The position numbers were made by a program, and so were the translations under genes. The notes below the pieces were generated by a model. The model saw only the letters and a program-made list of their open reading frames with translations. It did not search any database and had not been told where the DNA came from. Shown here in pieces: positions 27,538 through 34,515 of a stretch of 64,000 nt of DNA (positions are counted from its first letter, which is position 1; every line of letters begins with the position of its first letter). This stretch comes from Actinomadura sp. NBRC 104412 (GTDB taxonomy: Bacteria; Actinomycetota; Actinomycetes; Streptosporangiales; Streptosporangiaceae): contig NZ_BSTM01000007.1 in the NCBI RefSeq assembly GCF_030269515.1, positions 62,001-126,000 on the forward strand. The letters run 5' to 3'.

Positions 27538-27611
27538 GGGGCTGTAGCGCAGTCCGGTAGCGCACCTCGTTCGCATCGAGGGGGTCAGGGGTTCAAATCC
27601 CCTCAGCTCCA
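27538..27611 (+). tRNA. tRNA-Ala (anticodon CGC)
   Basis: A 74-nt cloverleaf. Acceptor GGGGCTG pairs with CAGCTCC plus discriminator A. The D-stem is GCGC/GCGC. The anticodon stem CCTCG/CGAGG encloses loop TTCGCAT with anticodon CGC, and the T-arm has GGTTCAAAT. No CCA is encoded. Its 3' part from the anticodon loop onward is the left copy of the element's 48-bp att repeat, so the tRNA remains complete after integration. Confidence 0.95.
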
Positions 27612-27616
27612 CCCAG
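27569..27616. repeat. attL core (48-bp direct repeat, left copy)
   Basis: Runs from the anticodon loop of tRNA-Ala through its 3' end plus CCCAG. It is identical over 48 bp to 38,103-38,150. The flanking bases differ (C at 27,568, A at 38,102), fixing the repeat boundary. Confidence 0.95.
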
Positions 27617-27619
27617 CTC

Positions 27620-27654
27620 AAAGGCCGGTCCCCAGTGTGGGAACCGGCCTTTTT
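27620..27654. terminator. Rho-independent terminator after tRNA-Ala
   Basis: AAAGGCCGGT (27,620-27,629) pairs with ACCGGCCTTT (27,643-27,652), extended by CCC/GGG, and is followed by TT. It is symmetric enough to work in both directions, so it could also end leftward transcription from the integrase arm. Confidence 0.8.
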
Positions 27655-27661
27655 GCTGCCC

Positions 27662-27685
27662 GTACAGCAGCGAAGTACAGCAACG
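27662..27685. repeat. Probable integrase arm-type site, left
   Basis: Two direct copies of GTACAGCARCG spaced 13 bp apart. The same doublet, with a single mismatch over 24 bp, occurs at 37,997-38,020 near attR. Such paired repeats inside both ends of an element are the usual arrangement of arm-type binding sites for a tyrosine integrase; the role is inferred. Confidence 0.6.
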
Positions 27686-28376
27686 GGCCCTACGAACCCA
27701 GGACTTTTGCCGAGCCGCTTGAGCGCCCTGCGGGTGGCCACCGACGAGACCTCGCTGTAGACGTTCATGGTCACGGAGATCTGGCTGTGCCGGAGGATCT
27801 GCATCGCCACGCGCGGATGGACGTCCATGGCCACGAGCAGCGAGGCGCAGGTCTTCCGGGTGGCGTGGACGGGGATGCGCCGGACGCCCGCCTTGGCGCA
27901 GGCGGTGACGAAGCTCCGATTGAAGTTCCGAGGCTCGACCGGCTGACCGGTGCGGGTGGTGAACACCAGCCCCGTCTCAGGCCAGGGCTCGTCAGCCTGC
28001 TCACGGGCGGCTTCCTGCTCCTTCTTGCGCTCCTGGAGGGCCGTGACGCAGATGTCCAGCAGCGGTAGGACGGCGTCCGAGGATTCCGTCTTGGTCTCCC
28101 GGTGGAGTAGCCGGCCGTTGATCCGCTGGAGCTGCCAGCCAACGGTCAGCTCGCCCTTGTCCAGGTCGACGTCCTCCCAGCGGAGCCCGAGCATCTCCCC
28201 GCGCCGCAGGCCCAGGACGAGGATCAGGACGTAGGCCGCGTAGAGAGGGTCACGCCGCTTCCGGGCCGACTCCAGGAACTTGCGCGCCTCATCGACCGAC
28301 CACGACTTGACCTTGCGCTGCATGACGGCCAGGACCCCGAGCACCACACACATCGTGTCCATCACCGGACCGCCGA

Positions 28377-28753
28377 TCAGGCCACGTCCGCCGACGCGGA
28401 CGACTCCGCCGAGGGAACCGGGACCGGCCGGGCCGCCGCGGCGATGGCGAGCTTCTCGGCGCGGAAGGCCACGCCCCAGCGCTTCTCACCGCCGATGTAC
28501 TGCTCCCAGGGGAAGGCCACCAGGCCCACCGGCGTGACGATCTGCCCGATGGTCACCTCCTGGTCTCCGGGGACGGCCACGTTCAGCAGCTCCACCCCCC
28601 GGAGGCGTCGGCCACCGACAGGCCCACGGTGAAGACCGGCTTGCCGTCCCGGTCCACCTTGACCTCGCCCGTCTCCTGGCTGACCAGCTTGGGACGCGGC
28701 GGGGACACGCACACGAATGTCAGGGACGAGATGTCTACGGGGATGTTGCGCAT
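28377..28753 (-). pseudogene. Small conserved integrative-element protein, frameshifted
   Basis: Starting at ATG 28,753 (MRNIPVDISSLTFVCVSPPRPK...) the protein resembles a ~125-residue family common in actinomycete integrative elements next to rep/tra/int genes. At the C6 run 28,595-28,600 (G6 on the coding strand) the frame is lost and ends in WSC-stop. One additional G would restore it into VELLNVAVPGDQEVTIGQIV... through to stop at 28,377. This is either a true homopolymer frameshift or a base-calling error. No biochemical function is known. Confidence 0.7.
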
Positions 28754-28782
28754 GGATGCCTCCACTGCTCGGATTTTCGTCC

Positions 28783-28876
28783 ACCCCCCTAGACACTTCT
28801 CAACTCGATGTCGAGGACTGTCTAGGGGGGTACGCAGTCAAGGTAAGCGATATTCGGTCGACTGTCTAGGGGGGGT
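28783..28876. promoter_or_regulatory. TGTCTAGGGGGG operator-like repeats
   Basis: ACCCCCCTAGACA (28,783-28,795) and TGTCTAGGGGGGT (28,819-28,831) form a perfect 13-bp inverted repeat. A third copy, TGTCTAGGGGGGG, is at 28,863-28,875. They lie between the frameshifted gene and the PP2C-like gene and resemble sites upstream of two other element genes, suggesting one element-encoded regulator. Confidence 0.6.
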
Positions 28877-28892
28877 AGGCAAAATTCTGAGA

Positions 28893-29714
28893 TCAGTCCG
28901 AGAGCTGCCAGAAGATGGCGGTGGCGTCATCGTGCGTCTTGCCGCGTGGCCAGCGACGCCCCTCAGGGTCATCCCGTTCGGCCGCACGGGTCCGCGCGAT
29001 GAGAGCCTCCGCCCCGTCCTGCCGGAGCACATCGAGCAGGCCCGGCCAGGTGAGCAGCCCAAACCGGTCAACAAGGCGACTGGCGCCGTCGCTGAGGACC
29101 GCGAGCGCGCGCAGTTCATCGCCCGCGTTCGAGCCGGTGAGGGCCTGGTCGGCGGCTTGCGGGTCGGTGCTGGCGACCCAGAACCCGCCCGGCCGGTTGC
29201 GGTAGCCGGCCAAGGCTTCAGTGAAGGACCGCAGGGCCGCAGTGTGCTCGGCGCTGCCGGTCGGTAGGGCGTCCAGATCCTTGCGCAGTTCCCGAGTGGT
29301 GACCGCCAGCCGGTCGTCACTCATCACCGCAGGGTCGGCGCCCTTGCGGTCCAGGACCAGGACCGAGTCAGCGAGCACCAGGTGATCCAGCTTGCCGTCT
29401 TGCAGCCGCGCCATGGCGACCGTCGCGGACGGCGTCCCGGGGTGGGCGAGGTCGCAGGCGGCCCCGTGCAGCGCGTTGACCCGCTCGATCGCGCGGCCGA
29501 GGGATTCGGCGAGCTGGCGGCCGGGCTGGATCTCGGCCAAGAGCAGCCCGCCGAGGGTGCGCGCGTACCACGCGGTTCCGTGCACGCATCCGGACGGCAT
29601 CCCGGCCGGGGGGCCCGCCCCGTCCAGCAGCACCACCGCACCGGGGACGGCGGCGGCGAAATCCTCGTTGGCCCGGTCGGGTTTGGCGGCACAGGTGGCG
29701 AGACGAACACGCAT
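28893..29714 (-). CDS. PP2C-like protein phosphatase domain protein
   Basis: A 273-residue protein with reduced but recognisable PPM/PP2C motifs: RANEDF near residue 14, LLDGAGPP (about 29-36), LVLADSVLVL, VLSDGASR and a terminal HDDATAIF. The Asp residues that bind the two metals appear retained. It lies 5 bp downstream of the HTH gene and near an RsbW-like ATPase gene, the pairing used in partner-switching regulation (inference). Similar proteins occur in actinomycete integrative elements. Confidence 0.72.
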   Translation of the reverse strand: MRVRLATCAAKPDRANEDFAAAVPGAVVLLDGAGPPAGMPSGCVHGTAWYARTLGGLLLAEIQPGRQLAESLGRAIERVNALHGAACDLAHPGTPSATVAMARLQDGKLDHLVLADSVLVLDRKGADPAVMSDDRLAVTTRELRKDLDALPTGSAEHTAALRSFTEALAGYRNRPGGFWVASTDPQAADQALTGSNAGDELRALAVLSDGASRLVDRFGLLTWPGLLDVLRQDGAEALIARTRAAERDDPEGRRWPRGKTHDDATAIFWQLSD

Positions 29715-29719
29715 CCGCG

Positions 29720-30565
29720 TCAGTGTGCCCCATCGTCATGCCGATAAAGCGGGGTCAGCAGCTCGGTACGGACCGGCTCATGGGTGTCGGGGTCGTACTC
29801 GGTGCCGACCACCACAGAGAAGCACTCCGTTCCGACCTGGCCCCACAGTGAGCCGATGTCGGTGGTCAGCAGGTTGACCACGCCAAGCGACCCCTCAGGG
29901 TGGATACCGGCGATGGCCAGGAGGGAGCCTTGCCCGTCCGGCCGAGGTAGCCGCCCCAGGTAGCCGACGTCATAGGGCCGCGCCGGGTCCTCTTCCTGGC
30001 CCGAGCGGAAGGTGTCGCCGGTGCGCGTGTCGCGCAGCAGCCAGCCGACGTCATCACGGTCCCACTCCAGGACCGGATCCTTCTCGTAGGTCTCACGCAT
30101 GGCGGGCGACATGCGAGGGCCGCAGATGACCAGGAGCCCGGCCCGGTTGAGGTCGATCTCACCCGACAGCGACACATGGTCGTACCGAACCGACAGGTCA
30201 AAGGTGCGCGCCAGCTCCTCCAGGCGCTTGCCGGTGGTGAGGTCGTCCAGGGCGACATACGTCCGGTCGCTCGCGGGGTCGGGCCGCAGGGGGGTCACCA
30301 CGGTCACCTCGCCGGAGCCGAGGAAGGCGCCCTCAGGCGCCGGCCCCGTGTGCCGGATCTGGTGGATGCGCCCGCGGCTCAACCCCGCAGCCGATGCGAT
30401 CTGCGCGTACGACATCCCCTGCGCGTGCAGGTCTTGAATGAGCCGACGCCGCAGCCGCGCCAACTCGGTCACCTCCTGCTGCGCCTCCGCCAGGCGCTCG
30501 GTGGCCGCGCGCAGCAGCTCGTAGGGGTCTTCGATCTGCGCGATGCGCTCCAACTTGCCTGGCAT
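29720..30565 (-). CDS. HTH protein with sigma-70-like DNA-binding region
   Basis: A 281-residue protein. Residues 15-80 form a helical segment followed by a helix-turn-helix (MSYAQIASAAGLSRGRIHQI region) resembling sigma factor region 4 or a MarR/XRE-like motif. The remaining ~200 residues include a nucleotide- or dinucleotide-fold-like beta/alpha region (VSLSGEIDLNRAGLLVICGPRMSP...) also seen in actinomycete HTH proteins of integrative elements. ATG 30,565 has AGGGGA upstream. A palindrome of the TCTAGG type lies 28 bp before the start, so it may regulate itself. Confidence 0.65.
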   Translation of the reverse strand: MPGKLERIAQIEDPYELLRAATERLAEAQQEVTELARLRRRLIQDLHAQGMSYAQIASAAGLSRGRIHQIRHTGPAPEGAFLGSGEVTVVTPLRPDPASDRTYVALDDLTTGKRLEELARTFDLSVRYDHVSLSGEIDLNRAGLLVICGPRMSPAMRETYEKDPVLEWDRDDVGWLLRDTRTGDTFRSGQEEDPARPYDVGYLGRLPRPDGQGSLLAIAGIHPEGSLGVVNLLTTDIGSLWGQVGTECFSVVVGTEYDPDTHEPVRTELLTPLYRHDDGAH

Positions 30566-30592
30566 GACTTCCCCTCTGGCCTTCCGCAGCGA

Positions 30593-30608
30593 GTCTAGGA
30601 CCCTAGAC
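30593..30608. promoter_or_regulatory. GTCTAGG-AC-CCTAGAC palindromic operator
   Basis: A perfect 7-bp inverted repeat with a 2-bp centre, located 28-43 bp upstream of the HTH gene start. It shares the TCTAGG half-site with 28,783-28,876 and with CGTCTAGGGGGC at 31,106-31,117 next to the RsbW-like gene start. Confidence 0.6.
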
Positions 30609-30687
30609 ACGCTGCGGGAAAGCTCATGACCAGTTGAGGAACTCACAGCCCGCAGGCGGCGCCGCCGCCGGGGGATGGGCGGACCAC

Positions 30688-31101
30688 TCACGCCATCTCG
30701 CCGACGACGTCCGCCCACACCCGCCGTCCCATCAGGACGAGTTCGCTTCCCCATGCCTTGGAGAGCGCTTGGACGATGTACAGGCCGCGCCCCGACTCGG
30801 CATCGAGCCCGGCCGCCGGGTCGAGCGCCGGAACCTTGGCGGTCGTCCCCTTGTCGATGACGGCCACGCGCACATGGTCGGGGTGCATCTCCAGTTCGAG
30901 GACGAACCATCCGCCCGGTTCCCCGCTCGCGGTGTGCTCTACCGCGTTCGTGCAGAGCTCACTCACGACGAGTTCCACGCTGTGCGCCAGTTCGCCGGTG
31001 ACCCGTTCGGCCACGTACGCCCAGGCAAAGCATCGTGCGTCCCGAACCGATGCGGGTCCGCTCGCGTACAGGCGGGCCAAGCGCCTCATGTCGATCACCA
31101 C
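30688..31101 (-). CDS. RsbW-like ATP-binding (anti-sigma kinase type) protein
   Basis: A 137-residue GHKL ATPase of the HATPase_c_2 class. The N-box ELVVSELCTNAVEH is near residues 43-56, the G1 box VIDKG follows, and GRGLYIV is the G2 box. In actinomycetes these small proteins act as anti-sigma or serine kinases, or as orphan regulators with XRE/DUF5753 partners like the next gene. It starts at GTG 31,101, or ATG 31,089. A TCTAGGGGG site overlaps the presumed promoter. Confidence 0.85.
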   Translation of the reverse strand: MVIDMRRLARLYASGPASVRDARCFAWAYVAERVTGELAHSVELVVSELCTNAVEHTASGEPGGWFVLELEMHPDHVRVAVIDKGTTAKVPALDPAAGLDAESGRGLYIVQALSKAWGSELVLMGRRVWADVVGEMA

Positions 31102-31172
31102 CGCGCGTCTAGGGGGCTACACACCCCGAGGACGCGCAGCGTATGACAGATCCAGAGGGCTATTCAATACGT

Positions 31173-31976
31173 TCAGTGAATAGAGCCTAGAGTCTCATCG
31201 AGATCACGAGCCGCCGCTTCGACCAGAACCCGAGCACGATCACCGAAGACCGCCGCCCGCTCGAACCCCTCGAAGATCTCCACGTACTCCCCGACCTCAG
31301 CGGCATCGGTCAAGGTCAGCTCACGCGTGAACGTCTCCACCGACACGGCCGCATCGTCGTACACGGTGAACCCATGCAGGGGAGTCCGACCAAGGGACAC
31401 CGACCCCGGCACCACGCCCAGGCGCACGTTCGACCGCTCAGCCACCGCCAGCAGATGCGCGAGCTGCCCACGCATGCACTCACCGGACCCCGGCCACGTC
31501 CGCAACACCGCCTCAGCAACCACGAACGTCAACCGCCGATCCCCATCGAGCACGGCCAGCCGCTCAGACTCACCACCAGCGAGCCCGTCCCCGAACTCGG
31601 CCGCATACTCAGCAGTCCGCAGCAGGCCCGGCACCACCGCGGACTCAAACACCCGCACCACCCGAGCCCCCAGCGCCAACTCGCCGGCAGCCCCAGGCCG
31701 GAACGACACCCCCGCATCCACCCGCCGAGGCGGAGACTCGGCATACGCAGCCTCAACCAGCTCGGCCAGCCGCCCTGCCTCCGCCGGCCCCAGCTCCAGA
31801 ACTGCAAAAAGCTTCAGCACCACTCCGGGATCAGCGACGCGCCGCCCAGTCTCCACCCGAGACACCGTCGGCTGAGGAACCCCAGCCTTGGCAGCAAGCC
31901 GAACCCCCGACAACCCAGCAGCCGCACGCAACCGCCGCAGCTCCTGGCCGATCTCCTGCAGCCGCTCAGCACCCAT
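31173..31976 (-). CDS. XRE-family regulator with DUF5753 domain
   Basis: A 267-residue protein: HTH_XRE at residues 5-60 (QELRRLRAAAGLSGVRLAAKAGV..., PTVSRVETGRR) and a DUF5753 domain (about 80-255; VPGLLRTAEYA, RLGVVPGSV). This class usually pairs with RsbW-like ATPases and DUF397 proteins in streptomycetes and relatives; here the ATPase follows at 30,688 but no DUF397 gene is visible. ATG 31,976 is chosen because the HTH similarity begins there. The gene is divergent from the HerA operon across a 490-bp gap. Confidence 0.88.
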   Translation of the reverse strand: MGAERLQEIGQELRRLRAAAGLSGVRLAAKAGVPQPTVSRVETGRRVADPGVVLKLFAVLELGPAEAGRLAELVEAAYAESPPRRVDAGVSFRPGAAGELALGARVVRVFESAVVPGLLRTAEYAAEFGDGLAGGESERLAVLDGDRRLTFVVAEAVLRTWPGSGECMRGQLAHLLAVAERSNVRLGVVPGSVSLGRTPLHGFTVYDDAAVSVETFTRELTLTDAAEVGEYVEIFEGFERAAVFGDRARVLVEAAARDLDETLGSIH

Positions 31977-32466
31977 AACCGAGCGTTCTACCACCCACAG
32001 CACCAGCCAACAGCCCAGAGGGAGTCACCAGCCAACACACAGCTCGGACACATGGGACTGAAGCGCACAGAGTGCCCGATGAGAAGTTTCTTCACGTCGT
32101 CAAGCCTGGCCACCTGCGGCGGCCAGGGTGAGGGGGCTGGCCGCGCTGCGGCTCTCCGGCCGGTCCCGGCCAGCCCCCTCACCTGAACTGCTGTCGAGGC
32201 CGACGTAGAGGTCCTGTCTCTAGCAACCTTCCCGATCGCCCCAGAGTCGCCAATCCGCTCGACCATTGGACATTTCCGCTGGAGGGGGCGCTGTGGCGCC
32301 ACTCAAGCTCACTCCAGGGCGCTCTTCCATGTGTAACGCAAGCCCACTCTTCCGAGAGTCGACCAAGCGCGTGAGGCACCGAACCGTCACCCCGTCGATT
32401 GTCGGAAGGCCTGTCCGCAGAGTGACGTAGCAACTATTCTTAGCCTTCCACGACACAGGGGGACAC
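31977..32466. other. Divergent intergenic region left of the HerA operon
   Basis: About 490 bp without a credible gene. It includes a long hairpin (32,127-32,183). A possible promoter for the HerA operon is TGTCCG (32,412-32,417), 17 bp, TATTCT (32,435-32,440), followed by the ribosome site AGGGGG at 32,457-32,462. Base composition falls from high GC to clearly A/T-richer sequence from about 32,430, marking the left edge of the cargo. Confidence 0.45.
32127..32183. terminator. Long hairpin between divergent genes
   Basis: GGTGAGGGGGCTGGCC (32,127-32,142) and GGCCAGCCCCCTCACC (32,168-32,183) form a perfect 16-bp stem with a 25-base loop. Because it lies between two divergent genes it cannot serve either as a normal 3' terminator; it may be the terminator of a lost gene or an insulator. 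Confidence 0.5.
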
Positions 32467-34515
32467 ATGGCTAATCTCATACCTGGCGTCGGCGCCGGCT
32501 CGCTGCTCCACTCAGAGTTGATGGCGGAGGACCGGTCTATCCGGATCGGCGCGATCTACCGGATTGACTACGGCGAGGCCATCGTGCTCACCCACGATCG
32601 GTGGAAGGCGGAGGCGGGTGGCATACCCCAATATTCGTTCTTGCTCGCCACGGCTCAAGACATTAACGCCCCCGATGGGGACGATGACGAGGTACTCTTG
32701 CTGCGTGTCGAGGGCACAGCACCCTTGTCCATGGAAAGCGATCTACACGCAGTTCGCGAGGAATCTCTCCGCGCAGCGCTCTCGAACAATCAGAGTCCAT
32801 CTCCTTCTGTCGTGCTTGATATAGACATGGATCCGGTCACCAAGAATCGGATTTCCTTTACGGGTCTACGATGCAGGATCCTTGGGACTTTCTATGAAGA
32901 TGTCGACAATGGTAAGAAAGTTTTGGAATTCGGGGCGGATGTCGACAACTTCTATGCCACTTCGAGCTATCGCGTGCTAAAGCCATTGGGTGAGGGGCTG
33001 TCAACCATTGCTTCCTATCTGAAGCCGACAGACCGTCCCGTGGACCGCGTTCGCATCGGCGTTGTGCGGTACTCGGCGACACGCCGTCGAGCCAAAATGT
33101 CGAAGCAGGCTGCTTCTGCGGTCGAAGTCAACATCCGGGACTTCATTGGCAACAAGACTGCCCTGCTGGGCATGACTCGGATGGGAAAATCAAATACGGC
33201 CAAAATGATTATCGCTCGTACATTTGCAATATCGGAACGGCAACGAGCAAAAGGCGGCCACCCGGTCGGACAGCTCATCTTTGACCCGCAGGGTGAGTAC
33301 GCCAATCCAAACACTCAAGACGGGACTGAAATCGCTGCTATCGGGGAGAAGCACGTCCGAATCTTCAAGTTCGGAGCGGACGGATCCCAGACACATGTCA
33401 AGCCTCTCTCAATAAACTTCTTCTCCGAAAATCAAATCGATGCAGTGCAAGGTCTCATCTCTGATCAACTTAGCACCGACGACGTTGGCTATGTGAAGGA
33501 CTTTGCGGGTACATCCTATGCTGATGTTCCCAACGATCCCTCGACTACCACCCACGCTCAGCGCGCAAGATTGGTCCTCTATGCCGCACTCATGCGCGCA
33601 GGCTTCGATGTGCCGTCTGGGTTCCGTGCACGAGTCAACATCAAGAGTGACTTTCAGCGGAAGATAGCAGCAGAGCTCGGGCGAAATCCCTTTATCCGAG
33701 CAGGCAATACAGCTAATATCGTCGCTGTGGCCGCGAATGACGTAGAAGACGTTGTTCAGAAGATCGTGGATCTCCGCGAGGCGAGGGACGTCGATGCTGT
33801 GGACTTCACCAAGAACGTCAGATGGACGAGCGTCGAGCCGATTTTTACCACGAAGAGCCAGAAGCGCAGCGTACGCGGCTGGAAGAATCTCAACCCCTTG
33901 CGTCCGTTCCATAGTCCTCTGACGAAGAACGACCCAGCGATTGAAATCTATGAGGAGCTCGTTCAAGGGCGAATCGTGATCGTCGATCTCCACGTCGGAG
34001 CGAGCGCCATTACAAAGGCCCTCAGTGAGTCGATCACTGCGCGGTTGCTAGAGCGTCAGACCACGGTCTTTACGTCCGGGCAGGAACCGCCGGCCATCCA
34101 GGTGATGCTAGAAGAGGCTCACAACCTTTTCTCCTCTGACCGCTATAAGAACGAGAGAGATGTCTGGGTGAAGCTTGCTAAGGAGGCAAGCAAGCTGAAC
34201 CTTGGAATGACTTATGCAACGCAAGAGGTATCCGGTGTCGCACACCAGGTGAAGGCCAATACTGCTAACTGGGTGGTCGCACATCTGAATAACACAAAAG
34301 AGGTCCGCGAACTCGCCCAGTTCTATGACTTCGGATCTTTCTCGGATGCCATAATCGCCTCAGAGGACCGTGGCTACGTACGGCTCAAGACCTTGTCGTC
34401 ACCGTACATCGTGCCAGTGCAGATCGATCGGTACGACTTGGACCTTGTCAATGAGGCCCGCGCAGCTGCAGGTGATCCGCCTTTAATCCCAAGTAGCCAA
34501 GGAACGCTTATCTAA
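32467..34515 (+). CDS. HerA-type hexameric ATPase/helicase
   Basis: A 682-residue HerA/FtsK-superfamily ATPase. Residues ~1-200 hold a beta-rich HAS-barrel-like domain. Walker A GMTRMGKS is at 235-242 (Lys241). LIFDPQGEY (270-278) is the HerA-specific acidic segment after strand 2. Walker B VMLEEAHNLF is at 546-555, and MTYATQEVSGV (581-591) is the sensor region. HerA pumps DNA and normally partners with a nuclease; here the next gene encodes a NurA-like protein, overlapping by one base (TAATG). Its GC content is far below the chromosome's, indicating foreign origin. Confidence 0.92.
   Translation: MANLIPGVGAGSLLHSELMAEDRSIRIGAIYRIDYGEAIVLTHDRWKAEAGGIPQYSFLLATAQDINAPDGDDDEVLLLRVEGTAPLSMESDLHAVREESLRAALSNNQSPSPSVVLDIDMDPVTKNRISFTGLRCRILGTFYEDVDNGKKVLEFGADVDNFYATSSYRVLKPLGEGLSTIASYLKPTDRPVDRVRIGVVRYSATRRRAKMSKQAASAVEVNIRDFIGNKTALLGMTRMGKSNTAKMIIARTFAISERQRAKGGHPVGQLIFDPQGEYANPNTQDGTEIAAIGEKHVRIFKFGADGSQTHVKPLSINFFSENQIDAVQGLISDQLSTDDVGYVKDFAGTSYADVPNDPSTTTHAQRARLVLYAALMRAGFDVPSGFRARVNIKSDFQRKIAAELGRNPFIRAGNTANIVAVAANDVEDVVQKIVDLREARDVDAVDFTKNVRWTSVEPIFTTKSQKRSVRGWKNLNPLRPFHSPLTKNDPAIEIYEELVQGRIVIVDLHVGASAITKALSESITARLLERQTTVFTSGQEPPAIQVMLEEAHNLFSSDRYKNERDVWVKLAKEASKLNLGMTYATQEVSGVAHQVKANTANWVVAHLNNTKEVRELAQFYDFGSFSDAIIASEDRGYVRLKTLSSPYIVPVQIDRYDLDLVNEARAAAGDPPLIPSSQGTLI

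Larger units (their letters stand above)
27418..28365 (-). pseudogene. int: Tyrosine recombinase (integrase), 5'-truncated, reading out through attL
   Basis: The minus-strand frame encodes the catalytic domain of a phage-type integrase: the first catalytic Arg in LVLGLRRGEMLGL, His-x-x-Arg in PVHATRKTCASLL, His in ILRHSQISVT and Tyr in MNVYSEV. The N-terminal arm-binding and core-binding domains (roughly 150 residues in relatives) are missing; the frame begins 12 bases after another gene's stop. There is no stop codon at the element edge, so the frame continues antisense through tRNA-Ala to 27,418. In the excised circle the same frame would take a different tail from the right end. Probably non-functional for lack of the N-terminus. 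Confidence 0.82.

Noticed and set aside
27569..27616. Conserved protein motif WVELRGFEPLTPSM in minus-strand frames
   Set aside because: It is the antisense translation of the tRNA-Ala 3' half, present at both att copies, and not evidence of a protein family.
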